Assembly (NCBI GenBank): GCA_025331565.1
Contig: JAFREQ010000014.1
Coordinates: forward strand, 6,218,501 to 6,282,500
Source of the DNA: Holacanthus passer
Taxonomy: Eukaryota; Chordata; Actinopteri; Pomacanthidae
Length of the DNA: 64,000 nucleotides
Direction of reading: 5' to 3'
Under the pieces are notes generated by a model. That model saw nothing but the letters and a program-made list of their open reading frames with translations, ran no database searches and had not been told where the DNA came from. How positions within the stretch are numbered: the stretch's first letter is position 1; each line of letters starts with the position of its first letter. Both the position numbers and the translations under genes were made by a program. Of this stretch, positions 1-22,186 are shown one piece after another.

Positions 1-224
1 ATCCAGGGATTAGGCTGAGGTCCTCTCCACAGACTGGCTTGCTGCTTCCATCATGTCACCCCCGGGAAAATGACTGCTTTGATAGCAAAAAAAAAACTAT
101 ATGATTTTCCAGTGATGTGACGTTCAATTCCTGTTTTATTTTATTTTTTTTAGTCTTCACAAACAAAATATATAAAGCTTTTAGTCATCAGTAATCCTAT
201 TGGTAACTCAGTCATGGACCTTAC

Positions 225-687
225 CTGACAGGGAGTGAGCAATGAAGATTGTAATGCTTAGTATGAATATAATAGTGCCGGACCAAACCAACACAGGGAA
301 CGACAACAGGATAAGGTAATGAGTGCTGAGCTTAGATAAATGAATGTGTTGTTGAGCAGAGGACATGAGCAGGTGCAGTGGCCTTGCACTGGGAGCGTGG
401 TGTGTACAGGTAGCAGGTAAATGCTGCCAGGCCGAGCTCCTGAAGAGGTGGAGTGCTGTTGCGTAAACACAGGACCTTACTGTGTACTCTGTAAACCCAC
501 TAGCCCTTGCCCTCTTGAGAAAAGCAAGCAATTAGTTTGAGCCTGTGAGCTCAGACACATGGAGTGTGATACGCACGCCGAGTGAATCTCAACTGATAAA
601 TACTTACAGTAGCGAAGGCTCATTGCATGTGGAGAGAAAACACATATTCACAGGCTGCGCACACACAGACTGACAGGAGGCGTTCAC
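225..687 (-). other. Possible two-exon minus-strand gene fragment, unidentified
   Basis: Two segments on the minus strand, 687-608 and 325-225, are open in one frame and joined by compatible splice signals. The first follows a CAG acceptor and ends at a GTAAGT donor in phase 2. The second follows a CTCAG acceptor, supplies the missing base, and ends at CAG|GTAAGG in phase 1. The second segment encodes one strongly hydrophobic stretch of about 25 residues (core FPVLVWSGTIIFILSITIFI), which would be a membrane helix. The first is cysteine-rich. I do not recognise the protein. Continuing past 225, plausible acceptors reach a stop codon within about 10 codons. It may be antisense to the first adcy6 intron, or chance. 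Confidence 0.22.
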
Positions 688-820
688 CTGCAAGCGCACA
701 TCATGCTGCAGGGTTCACTTTTGTCTCATGGCTGTTTTTGCTTGATCAGTGAGAGTAATGTAAACAGAGCTGAGCGCTGTGAGCCATCTGCCTAATGTCA
801 CTGTGGCCCATATCTGTCCT

Positions 821-856
821 GCTCTCTCTCTGTCTCTCTGTCTCTCTCTCTCTCTG
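821..856. repeat. (CT)n microsatellite and pyrimidine-rich tract
   Basis: Interrupted CT dinucleotide run within a wider pyrimidine-rich stretch to about 1000. It produces long low-complexity open frames on both strands that I do not regard as genes. Confidence 0.85.
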
Positions 857-3606
857 CAGATCTCACTCACTTGTACTCTTTTCACTCGTGTCATCCTCAC
901 ATTGTCTTTTTCCTTCCTCGTCCTGCTCCTCACCACTCATTTCCTTCCTGCCCTCAACATCTGTCAGTCTTCCATTATATCTGTGTTGTCCATTATGTCG
1001 CTGTTCTATTTTTTACCACACCCTTTGTTTGCTTTCTTTTTAAACTCAACTGTCCATTACCCATCTGTTTCTTTTATTGTGTCTGTGATACTCTATGAAC
1101 TATGTCACCTTGGGGCACCTTTACCCTATATTGCTATTATATTTTACAGCCACCTCATATATTTTCATTCATTCATGCTCTTCTGTTAACATGCAAGTTT
1201 CCCTTAAATGTGTTTCTTTTGATTAATATTAGTACAGTAGGAAGGATTTCAAGATCATTTATCATCTCTCTTTTTTCTTGCTCAGATAGTTTCAAAACCG
1301 AAGGCCTGATATTCAGGAATATAATTTGGATTGTTTTTAAACTCCTTTGGATGACCTTTCCAGTGAAACTTCAAAAAAGTAAAGGTAGCATGGTGATCAA
1401 AACACTTGAGGATGAGCATGTCTGAGGAAGAACAATGGATCTTAACAATGAAAGGGACTTAAGTAACTCCAAGTGACTTGGAACATGCTGAAAAGGGTGT
1501 TATAATTCTTTATCCAAGAGGAAGGAAGAAAGGTTTGTTTTTGTTATGCCTGTCAAAAAAAATCTGAATATTGTATATTATACACAGATGACTTAACTTT
1601 TCTCCAAATCAATTTTTGGAGCTGAAAAATTAAATAGTTCCCAACAATCTTCAAAGATTCTGTTCCGTTACATTTCTACATTTCAGAGGTTTCACTGTGT
1701 TTATTACTTGGATTTGTAACAAAGACAGCAAGAGTTCTCCCCAGTATCCACTTTATGATTTAGATATGTTTAACAAAGGCCCTAAAGTTTCAGATTTAAA
1801 GACATTGTTAATAGCTTGAAAAATCTAAGAATTTGGAAGGTCCTTAAAAGTCAAGTATTCCTGTTATATTTATGCAAGAAATGTGTCTTTGAAAAAAAAT
1901 GGCAAAGAAACCAAAATTTATGCCAAATACAGCAGGAGGCATTTTTGTCTAGTGCATCAGCCTAAAGAAATCTGAATTTATTCCACTTTATATCCATGAA
2001 TGAACCATGAAGCATGTAATATGAGCTGTCCTTTCCTGTGTTATATTGTTTTTTCTGTTTGTGGTGTGTACTATCTGTTAAATTGCAAATTGAATGTAGA
2101 GTATTGTAGTAGCTTTCACTGAACCCCTTGGCCTTTGTGTATTTCCATTTTTACCCAGGAGATGTCAGTGTGTAAAAGATTCTGGCTGCATACCCACATA
2201 CTGTTCAAGTATTGATCATAAATACTTAAGAAAGAAAAGAAATAGAAAGATTTAAAAAGCTTCACATTAGATCTGAAACCCTTTTCTTCACGCCTATTGG
2301 TGTTTGATACAGGATGTGTCATCTTCTGGTGCACACTCAACTCAATGTAATCACTGGGTATTGTGAGTACAGTAGATGAATTACAAAGACACTGACATCA
2401 ACATTAAACTGCTGTGTTTAAAAGAATGTGAATAATATTTCATATTTATCGACACAAATATTTGGATTGGGATACACATATTTTCTTTTCATTAACTGAT
2501 CTACGGCTGAATACATTGTCTGCTAATCCCGTTGATGAGGTTTAATGGCCTTTAGACTGTTCAACAGTAACGATTGTCTAAGTTTATTGCATGTCACACT
2601 GTGTGAGATGGGTGTAATAAAAACTTGGCAGCAGTCTGTGTCAGACTGTACGATATCAATTTGGGTTACGTCAGATTATGCAATGACTGTGTGGTCAATC
2701 ATGTAAATATAAAAAAGTACAAGAGAGCAGAGGCATGCCATCAGCTCGTGTTATCAATCTGTACTGTTTTGAAAATGCAGCAAAAGAGTGAACACAGTTT
2801 GGCCAAATCGCCACAAACTTTTTTATGTCCATCATTTTGGTGTGTGTGTGGGTGTAGGTGTCCTACATTTCTTTGGTTGCCAAAGCTCCAAATCAGCTTT
2901 TGGTGAATGTGTCTATGACTAGACTTTGGATTGACAACCAAAGATTTTATTACATTTTTCTCACAATTGTCAACTTTTGTCTCAGACAGCCCAAAATCAC
3001 ATAGTGTAAAGGGCTGTAATGCACTTACAGTATTCGTTGAGTCTCTTGAGAGAGATGGGGAGCAAAGATGTTTGAGAAAAGAGGTAAACAGGGAATGAAA
3101 TTTATGCCATGAGTATCATAATTTACAAAGAATACAATAAAGACCTGTCACCAGTTAATGTTTTTATGTCTTTTTATGTAAGAATTTTCCAGTAAATTCA
3201 AGCTCTTGAGATGTATTGTACATCTATCTCTATCTATGTCAGCGTCACTGTTTCTGTCAATGAAACCAGTCAACCAGACAGTTTTACTATGATTTAAGGT
3301 TAAACCCACAGAAAACAAAGAAAAGACAAGCCTTTTTTTCACAGGTGAAATAATTTATTTATACGATTTGAATGTGTGTGTACTTGTCTTTTTCTTTCTT
3401 TTTGATTCATGAAACCATTTTGTCCTGGAAGCACTAACAACAACACTGGGGTGTGAAAATGAATCATTTGTATACTTTGATGAGAAAGCACAATCTATGC
3501 TTAAATCATTCTCCCTCTGTTATCTCACAGTATGCTCCTTCCTTCCTCGTATCTTAAGCTTGACGACCCCCTTCTCCCTCTTCTCTGTCTTCTCTCTTCT
3601 CTGCAG
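857..3606. other. No gene seen; probably adcy6 intron or upstream sequence
   Basis: AT-rich, unstructured sequence with only short open frames lacking splice context or recognisable domains. The large adcy6 first coding exon, which should encode the long cytoplasmic N-terminus and most of membrane domain 1, is not present here, so it must lie left of the window. The last 90 bases form a strong polypyrimidine tract before the first adcy6 exon. Confidence 0.6.
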
Positions 3607-13349
<9,743 letters not shown>

Positions 13350-16070
13350 CAGCCATGACAGCAGCAGATGCCGGTATGATACCCACTGCAAGGACACAGC
13401 ACCACTGAGCGAGGACTCACAGTGTGAGCGAATGGCTGAAAACTAGAGATGCCATCACTTGAATCCCAAGCAAAGAGGAAAAAAACTTTAAAGACTTCAA
13501 AAGGAAAGTGTTCTTGATGAGAGGAAAATGTTCTCGTTTGACAGCCATTTTGGCCCACGTACATGTTGAAGGACAAGTGTTTTTCTCATGTCTAGCCTCT
13601 CTCTCAGGCTTCTTGAAAGATGCAAAGTCTGTTTATTTATAACAACGCCTTTTAGCCTGTGTCAAAAGAAGATTAACGCTGTACATAAGGCTACTTTTTA
13701 TTTTACTTTGTGTTTTGTTTTGTTTTTTTTCAGTAATTTTTATTTCACATGAATTATGAACAGGTACTCATATCTTGTTTCTGAATTAATTATTTATTTT
13801 GATCTCAATGTTTCGTGCAAAAGGTCCTTTATGAAAAAGTGTGAATACATACGTGCACAAATATCCAGTTTACTACACGTTTATAAGTGTGTATGTACAT
13901 GCATATTTGTGTCTGTATGAATATATGTATAAACTGAGGAGGAATATATTGACCAAAGACTAAAGTATTTACTAAAAGCAAGGCAAGACATGTTTGATAT
14001 GTTCTCGCTAAAGTCAGCAATGATCACCGCCTCTGTTTTTTAGACAGTAGGCCTGAACCCTCTGTCTTTATGCCCAACTGCTGGCAGCGAAGGCTGCTTC
14101 ATTGTTTTCATAAAATATGTAAAATTAATTTATTTTGTCTGTCATTCAGGCAGCAAAGAGCTGAATACTTTAACTCTAAATTATATTGCCCTCAAACTCT
14201 AAAGAAAATCACTAAAGATGACTAAAGGATGTTATTAGAAGGTGATATCTGAAATCTATATTTTTATCTCCACTCTCTGAGGAGTAGAAGTAGCTCCAGC
14301 TGGGATCATCCTCATTTCATGTCAGATTGGTTCCTCAGAGCTTGAGCAGCCAGTGTACAGCTGGTTTCAGCCGTAACAGTATGTTGACATCAACTGCTCC
14401 TTCCCTTTCAGAGAAGTATTTTTTTGGTGCGAATGGAAATGAAGGGACTTAGATCAGCGAGTTGTTCCCGAGCCATCGGGGGGGAAAAAAACCTCGGATT
14501 TCAGTGCAGTGGTACCACACAGCCTGATTCTTCTATGAAGAAGAAATAGATGAAGGAAAGAAATATATATTGATTTAGACTGAATACTGTGCTTTGTAAT
14601 CCTGAAGGGGCATAACTATTTTCACTGTGAGGTTTTTATGATACAACAAAACTGCTTTCTTGCCAAACATAACCGCTTTGAAGCATGTCTGATTGTGGTA
14701 TCTTGTTTTCATTTTTGTTTGTTTTAACGTAGGGTATTTTGTATCACTTCTGTATCCATCATTTGTATATTCTTAATGTTGTTATTATTATTATGATGAT
14801 TCTGATTAATTATTATGCTTATTATGATGATTCCATTCCAATGAAAAGGATCAAAGACCAGCACGCTTTCTTGTAAAATGCCAGTTGTAAAAGCTCAAGC
14901 TCACTGGTACCAACTGATCAACTGCAGCCAATGAATTCTGCTGTTCAGTCCTAATGTACAATACAGTATTTCAACTGGCGATAGGTGTGATCAGTAGTAT
15001 ATGTAGATAGTAAGTAATAACCATTAGCTGCCTTTGCAGCAGAACCCGAGTGGTGTATGCTCACATAAGCAAAGCAGTAAACACACACATATACAGATGA
15101 TTCACTGTGCTTTTTTTATTTATGCCACTACTGCAGTATTGCAAATCTCAGTCAGGCTTTAAGGTGGCCTCTCCCTTCCACACATTAACTTCTCAGTACT
15201 AACAAAGATATCCCTGGTATTTACACAATGTAAAGAGGACAAGGCAGAATAAGTAGACCTACTCATATATTTATCATATTATTTCCCCCCCCACTCAGTC
15301 TTTCAGCAAAAAGTGGAAGTACTAATAGCTGAGTTTGATTGCCTTAAGTTAATACAGAACAAATCACAGAATAACACTGAACAGAAACTGTGCCTGCTTG
15401 CCCTGTCTGGACTGCTGATGTTTGGACGGAGAGGGAGATGGATAAGGGCTTGTTGAGAATAATTTTCAGTACACGTTCTCATCATTGCAGTGATCTTGGT
15501 TTCTCCAGCTTCAACTTTTGTAATTGGGAGAATCAGCCCTGATTTAGCTCTTCCGCCACACTCAATAATGGCAACCAACAGTTGATCATGTTTGTACCAA
15601 AGCCAGCTCACGCAGCCTTGTGCTATTGGTCCCTCCTGTGCAATGATATTTGGCCTCGGGCGTGGTGGTGGGAGCACCAGAGGACAGTAATGTAATGGAG
15701 ATCACCAACTATCAAGTGAACTGTGACCAATGAAGAGTGATTCATATAAGCAAAGAGTTTATAGAATGGACATGAGTTTATAAAAATGTGCATTGTATGT
15801 ATTCTATTTCTATTGGCTGTCCATAGACTTGTGTTGATTGTTAACTCTTGGGATGTTTTGGGGGGAACAGGAGAGGGGAGGAAGGTTGTCCCCATACTAC
15901 TGAAACAGTGTTTTGCTCAGGCCTGATGAATCCTTCCGTATTTGTTTTTGTTTTATTTGTATTTTCCCTGAGTTGGAGGAGTTGAACGGGGAGTGTTTTG
16001 CAAAGTTGAAGGACATGAAGAGTTGAGGACTATGACAAAGAGAAAAATAACATTTCCCCTTGAAGAAAAA
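13350..16070 (+). other. adcy6: Probable adcy6 3' untranslated region
   Basis: AT-rich, non-coding sequence after the TAG at 13347. The first strong polyadenylation arrangement I see is the AATAAA at 16071, which would give a 2.7-kb 3' UTR; shorter forms are possible. A minus-strand open frame at 15303-15677 has no recognisable domain. The (ATT/GAT)-rich stretch near 14780-14830 is low complexity. Confidence 0.4.
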
Positions 16071-16076
16071 AATAAA
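16071..16076 (+). terminator. Candidate adcy6 polyadenylation signal
   Basis: AATAAA followed 15-30 bases downstream by a GT-rich stretch (GGCTGTTTTGTGTGTTC), the arrangement of a vertebrate cleavage signal. Confidence 0.4.
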
Positions 16077-16099
16077 AAAAATCAATGGCTGTTTTGTGT

Positions 16100-17966
16100 G
16101 TTCATATATTCCCTAATTTTAACTGTGCTGCAAATATGTATTACCTGTTGCTTATAGGAGCAGAAGCCTGTCATAATTTATACAATAGCTTCATGTTCAG
16201 TATACACATTGAGATTCTGTGTGCTGACTGATAATATTATATAATAATACTGACTTTATCCAATGGCAATAATGTAAATTAGACACAAACACAAACAAAG
16301 ATGTTCTCAAAGGTAGATGACAGTAATTGTAGGAAACAAAACAGATGCATTGCTGTTCACCAGGTGCCATTTTTATGTTGAGTGAACAGACTGACATCAG
16401 GTAGAGTTTTAGTTTTTAGTAGTCATCACTTTGTTCGGACTCGTGGGGGGTTGGACCACAAACCAAAGCGATGGACTACAAAAATAAGCACGGTGTCCGT
16501 GATGGACCTGAGACCAAGCTGATATTATCCAGTTGCAGAGCTGCAGGACCAGCAGTCTCAGTCCAAACTGGTCCACTGATGTACTGGTGCCACTTTGCAC
16601 CATCTACAGGCAGGTTATGGTAAGTAGCTGCCTTCATGTTAGGATTTTTGACACTTGTGCCTCCTGCAGGTAATTATTGCACCTTTGGTTCCAAGTTGCA
16701 TTTGGTGCTGGGATCCCAGAACACCTGCTTGTTGGTCGAGGTAAGAGTTGGAACTTTCCAACTGTTTAAACTAGAAAGGCTTCCAGGATATATGAGTTGA
16801 CTGTACTGCAGAACTTTGTGTGTCCAGGTGATCATGAACTCTGTATGTGATGAGTGTGCTGGTGACAGGAAACTGGGACACATTCACGGTCATCCTGCAA
16901 CACTCACTACAGAGCTGACCATGGATTCCAGTACGATGAGTCCAACTGATGTCCTTCACATAAGTTATCTGACATTTTGTAGTACCCAATGAAATCTATG
17001 AAGTCAATTTTGGGACATTTGAAGGTTAGGTTAATGTTCAAATTAACCCCAAGAATGACTTTGACTTTCCATGTCTCTCAACATTCAACAGTTCTTGATT
17101 TCTGCTGCTTGTAAATTGAGCATCCATCTGCAAACACTATAATATTTGCCAATTTTACACCTGCAGGACACCTGCTGTGCATCAGGTAAGGATCTTCACA
17201 TGGGCCAGTTACTAAACAAAATTCTGGCAGCAATATTATCTCTGCTTTCAACTATTCACATGAAGACTATTACCTTTCAAAATTCCCAAGTAGTTATTTC
17301 CATTTCCTCTAGAGGGCAGTACAATCTCACTGTCTATGTCTGTGTTTTTGGACCAAACAGCTGTGTTTAAACCAGCAGTCCTGGACCTCTACAGAGGTGG
17401 TGGGATGACTTCTTATTTTATGATTTGTGTCCAATTGACTTGCAGTATATATTATATACTTTTTAATTCACCCCTTCTGCCCCTGATCATATGAAGTATT
17501 ACAGATATGGGTCAATTAATTATAAAATAGTTAATGGGACAGTATTAACAAAATTTGTCTTTGCTCAAAAACATTAAACCATAGGATTTTAGTGCCCAGC
17601 TTCTTTTCTTTTCTTTTCTCCCACATCTATCTGAATAAATACACATTCCACACCAGCAGGTGGCGGTAGAGGGCCAAATCAGCAAAAACAAACCGTAATT
17701 GACAATCACGTATCAAACTGTCCCTTCACGGGTTCCGTAGTGTTCGGGGCGCATGTATTTTGTCGGCATGAAGTAAGAAAATAATGTGTTACTGGACATG
17801 CCTACATGATTATTCAACAAATGTACGTCTATCGTGAACTATTACCTTTACAAACTATTGATTAGCCATTTTCCGGACAGAATCTCTTGTGGTCGCTACT
17901 AGCAAACAGTCGAGGTGACATTGTCGTTAGCTTGTTTGTTATCTTAACTAATGTCTGTCTGACACA
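16100..17966. other. Intergenic, adcy6 to mtg2; no gene seen
   Basis: No supported gene. Several short overlapping minus-strand open frames at 16409-16989 lack splice logic or a recognisable domain; they could be an old repeat. A CTCF-like motif lies at 17653. The last 250 bases before the mtg2 start should include its promoter; they contain a few CpGs but no TATA box that I can defend. Confidence 0.5.
17653..17669 (+). promoter_or_regulatory. CTCF-like motif upstream of mtg2
   Basis: CCAGCAGGTGGCGGTAG matches the CTCF core closely in forward orientation, about 300 bp upstream of the mtg2 start codon. Confidence 0.4.
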
Positions 17967-20415
17967 ATGTTGGCAACGTTGACGAGAGTTAAAAGTCCTC
18001 GGTGGCTTTTTCCGGACTTACTGTCAGTATGTGTATTAGGACGAGAGGTCAGAAGAAACGAACTGAGCCTGTTCGGTCACAGTTGTTCTCCAGTATCAGC
18101 AGCTTGGAGGCGGAAAGGCATCAGAGGAATCAGCAGCTCCTGTTCGCTCTGTGGCAAAGTCCGAGGAAAGCCGAAGAAGGCCGAGCTGTCTGAGAAGAAG
18201 CTGGTAACAATATCATCAGTATCAAAACATACAATACACGATTTCATCTCTATTTCTCTGTAGTTTCCAGAGGTTTCTTGTTGTAAGCATCTACTTGTTA
18301 TTCACTTGACAAAAGTGTCCAAAGTCAGGATGGAGTCAGTCCACAATGTGTTTGGAGTTCTCCTATTAATAAAACCACTTGTACAAAGACAATAAAATCT
18401 TTGTCACTTGACTTCTGCAGGTGGATCCTTTGCTCAGTCTGTCTCCTTGTAAAAAAACTCAAGGTGTATTCTTAATATTTTAGTATGAATGAAAAGTTGT
18501 TGTTTTTTTTATAATCCACAAATATCACATCACAGGAATCTTCAATGTCCAGTCTTTATCTGTCCAACATGTTTTAATAGATATGTCCTATGAAGTTCTT
18601 TAAGAAACCCGTATCACTGGTTTTATATTCATCACCAGTTAACTATATCTTCAGTCAGGTCAATTCTCTGTTAAAGTATGTTCGAAAACATCAAGTATCA
18701 TGTTTCTGTCATACTTTCTTAATGCTTTTTGTGTGTGATCCATCTGACTGTAAACTGCAAACCATCAATGTTGCTTGCAGCACGGATTAGCCAACTGTCT
18801 AATTATTTCTTAATTTGGCCACAGACCCGTCACTTTGTAGACCATCGTCGTGTGAAGCTGGTGGCTGGGTCAGGTGGTAAAGGGGCCTGCAGCTTTCACA
18901 GTGAGCCCCGAAAAGAGTGGGGTGGACCGGATGGAGGGAATGGGGGTGATGGAGGAAGCATCATTATCAAGGGTAAGTTGGGTGTCTGACTGGTTTATTG
19001 GCCTGAGCCTGTTTGCCATGTGCCATGCCATTTGTTGAGAATCATAAAGAGCTAAGCACTTCCTTCACCAAAGATTTGTTTTTAAAAGGTGCCACATTGA
19101 CATGAGCTTTGTGACAGTTCTGCATCATGCCAAAAGGTGCTTCCATCTATATTCCTTATGTGTGTGCTTTCAGCTAACCGGTTTGTCAAATCGTTGGCGC
19201 AAGTAACTCCAGTTTACAAGGGAGAAGATGGACAATCAGGAGGCAGCAAGAACTGTTATGGCAGGAATGGCAGCCCAACCTATATTTGTGTGAGTCCATG
19301 CATTTGATCATAAGTGACATGTGGTCGATGACCACTTTTGTCATGTTTCTACCATAAACCTACTGCCTAACCTCGCCTTTTTTTTCCTTTTTAAAGGTAC
19401 CAATAGGCACTGTGGTGAAGGAACAGGGGAAGACAGTAGTGGACCTTTCTGAGCATGACCAGGAGTATCTGGCTGTATTTGGAGGGGCCGGTGGGAAGGG
19501 GAATCGATTCTTTCTGTCCAATGAGAATCGTGCCCCAATGACAGCAACCCCGGGAACGGAGGGCCAGGAGAGGGTCCTTCAGCTAGAGCTCCGCACTATG
19601 GCCCATGCTGGACTGGTGAGAAAAAGCTGCTGATGTTTGAAAGTAAGATCGGCATATTGCTTTTCAACACCACAAATGTAATGAACTGATTTTTGTCATT
19701 ATCTTTATCCCATCAGGTTGGGTTTCCAAATGCTGGGAAATCATCACTGTTGAGAGCCATCTCCAATGCCAGGCCTGCTGTGGCTGCTTACCCTTTTACG
19801 ACACTCAACCCGCATGTAGGAATTGTCAACTACAGGGATCATGAGCAAGTTGCAGGTAGTTGAGTTTAAGCAAACCATTAATATATTATAGATTTATCGC
19901 TGTTTATTTTACAGTGTAGTATACAGTATAACAAAAGTTTTGATAGGATCTTGCTCTGGATAATTTTGAGCTTTTTTTCAATGTGTATAATGTATATGTT
20001 TTTACCCTTGCTCTGTGTAGTTGCCGACATCCCAGGCATCATTCGAGGAGCTCATCTAAATCGAGGCCTGGGCATCTCTTTTCTGCGCCACATAGAGCGC
20101 TGTTGTTTCCTCCTCTTCGTTCTGGACCTGTCAACATCGGAGCCCTGGACGCAGCTCGAGCACTTGCGTTATGAACTGGATCAGTATGAGCCTGGTCTGT
20201 CCCAGCGGCCTCAGGCCGTCATAGCCAACAAAATGGACCTTCCTGAGGCCCGGGAGAAGCTAGAGACTCTAAAGAGCCTCGTCACCCAGCGGGTAATCCC
20301 CGTGTCTGCTCTCACAGGACAGAACACAGAGGAGCTCATCCTCCACCTCAGAGAGCTGTATGATGGCTACGTCCAAGGAGACGGTAGTGGGGAAGGCAAA
20401 CCGACTAGGTGGTAG
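17967..20415 (+). CDS. mtg2: Mitochondrial ribosome-associated GTPase 2 (Obg family)
   Basis: Obg-type GTPase that in human associates with the mitochondrial large ribosomal subunit and supports its assembly. Exons 17967-18203, 18825-18972, 19174-19289, 19397-19615, 19717-19855, 20021-20415 are phase-consistent and give 417 residues, close to the ~406 of human MTG2. Residues 1-60 are rich in Arg and Ser with few acids, as in a mitochondrial presequence. Residues 80-240 are the glycine-rich Obg fold ([23 protein letters not shown]). The G domain follows: G1 GFPNAGKSS at 242-250, G2 around [10 protein letters not shown] at 266, G3 DIPG at 289-292, G4 NKMD at 356-359, G5 SAL at 382-384. All key residues are present. 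The ATG at 17967 was chosen because it gives the basic leader and joins exon 2 in phase 0. The gene is complete. Confidence 0.95.
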
Positions 20416-20477
20416 TAAAAACGATTGTCTATGATATATATTTATACTGGAAGACCTAGAATGTATTTATATTGATT

Positions 20478-20483
20478 AATAAA
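20478..20483 (+). terminator. mtg2 polyadenylation signal
   Basis: AATAAA 63 bases after the mtg2 stop codon, followed by an A-run and a TGTTTGTGTT stretch. This implies a very short 3' UTR. Confidence 0.65.
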
Positions 20484-20916
20484 ATATAAACCAAAAAAAG
20501 CCAATGTTTGTGTTATTTTATTAATAACTTGCAGCATATTGCTCAATATGCTAAAATATTTTTGGGATTTCTCAAATCCTTTAATATAGCTTAAAACAGC
20601 TTTAGGCTACACAACATGTGCAGATCTTGAAAAAGGTGACATTACATTTTAAGAGTAAATGCCACCCTTTTAAAGACAAATCCATCTAGGCTTAACGTGT
20701 TAAGACAAATCATAAAAATTCAGTTCAAAAGATATTTGTGTGCATAAAGATATCAAGGATGATTTTGAGAAAAAGTTTGGACATCAAAACTGTATGGAGA
20801 CTGCAGTTTTTGGAAGCTTGCTTCAAGTTTTGCTTGATGCCGTAATGTATTGATAAATGACTTACTAAGATTCCACTTGTAGCTTAGTATTGAGAGAAAC
20901 ATAATTCCTCAATGAT

Positions 20917-20930
20917 CCAGCAGAGGGCAC
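20917..20930 (+). promoter_or_regulatory. CTCF-like motif
   Basis: CCAGCAGAGGGCAC matches the CTCF core in forward orientation, about 500 bp beyond the mtg2 stop codon. Motif only. Confidence 0.3.
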
Positions 20931-22169
20931 ATATCACTTAGAAAAATTGCATTTTTAATTGAGCCTTTTAGTGAATAAAACTCTGTATACTCCAAATGAT
21001 GACATTGGTGGGGTTGTCCCTTATTCAATCACTGCCTGTACAGTAATTCAGCAAGTCGTGCTTATTGGAGAAATGGGAGATACTGGAACATTGAAATTAA
21101 TGTAGCAAGCTGGTAGATAAGCAAAACAGAAGCAAACCCCAAAAACAACAGCAGGGTGAGGCACAACTGCCCTCTCACCCCATGTCACCGTTGTCTGTCT
21201 GCAGCAGGTTTTGGATGTTTACAAGATTCTGCTGCTGCTCTTAACTTGATTCCCTGCCTACACAAGCACAATGACTCAGATGTGTATCTATGGGTTGATT
21301 CGCCAGCAGCCCTTAATTGATGTGTGTTTAATGAAATGGTTCTCATGTGTATTGCATTTATGCAGTTCTCAGTAAAACCTGAATTTGTTTCAAAAAGGGC
21401 AAACCACTTAGGGGCAAACATACGCTTGATGTCGCAAAGGAATAATACAAGCTTTGTACTGCATTCTGGTAAAAACTAGTATTAAACAACTGGAAGAAAA
21501 GATGGTTCATACATTAGAGTTGATGGAGTAGCTGAGACAGATAAAGGAAACTGTCGGCCTTCAGACAAATGGAAGGGACGGTTCATGAAAGGGAACATTG
21601 GAGAATAAATGGCCTGAACTGCTGTACAATTACACTTAAGAGGTAAAAGCTTCAGTGGAAACCAGCCACTGTTGTGATCTCTTGTCTTTTTTAAAGGATG
21701 GTCTACATCAGCCTCCTCCCCTGGGATTGTTATGGAGGCTGCAGTGTCACACATGTTCTGTTGCCTTACGTGACTGATGTCAGTTAGCTTTAACAAATAA
21801 AACTGTAGTAGGTTGCAATTCATACTTCAGAGAGCTGTTTTGGCAACATGTTTACAGTATTATTGAGCTTGTTTTTTGTTATGTGGCTTATGATTATGAA
21901 GTCTGCTCCCTCCCTCTCTCTCCACAGCTCAGCATTTGAGAGGAATAAATAAAAGAGAGTGAGAAATGGGCCAGAATCCTGCAGGACTACCTCTGTCAGC
22001 ATTATTAAGTATAGACTGTCCTATGGCAGAGATATCTGGGCAATGATTGTACTGTATGATGCATATGAATTATGTCATTATCACCTCTAAAATTTCAGTT
22101 CACTGTTTTGGAAAAAAGTAAAAAACATTTTAAAACACTAGTATTTATAGCTGCATGATTGAATTTTGG

Positions 22170-22186
22170 CCACTAGGGGGCAGAAG
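22170..22186 (+). promoter_or_regulatory. CTCF-like motif, strong match
   Basis: CCACTAGGGGGCAGAAG is the best match in the window to the vertebrate CTCF core, forward orientation, in the mtg2-cadherin intergenic region. Confidence 0.45.

Noticed and set aside
779..1189. A 136-codon hydrophobic plus-strand frame that might be a membrane protein or the adcy6 membrane domain
   Set aside because: The hydrophobicity comes from a CT microsatellite and pyrimidine-rich DNA; no AC6 sequence matches it.
1..3606. The missing first coding exon of adcy6
   Set aside because: I looked for the long N-terminus and five helices on the plus strand and found nothing matching, so the gene is treated as 5'-partial.
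15303..15677. A 124-codon minus-strand frame
   Set aside because: It lies in the probable adcy6 3' UTR and has no domain, start context or partner exon.
16409..16989. A series of minus-strand frames with protein-like text between adcy6 and mtg2
   Set aside because: The frames overlap each other, lack splice signals that connect them, and match no family I know. Most likely old repeat.
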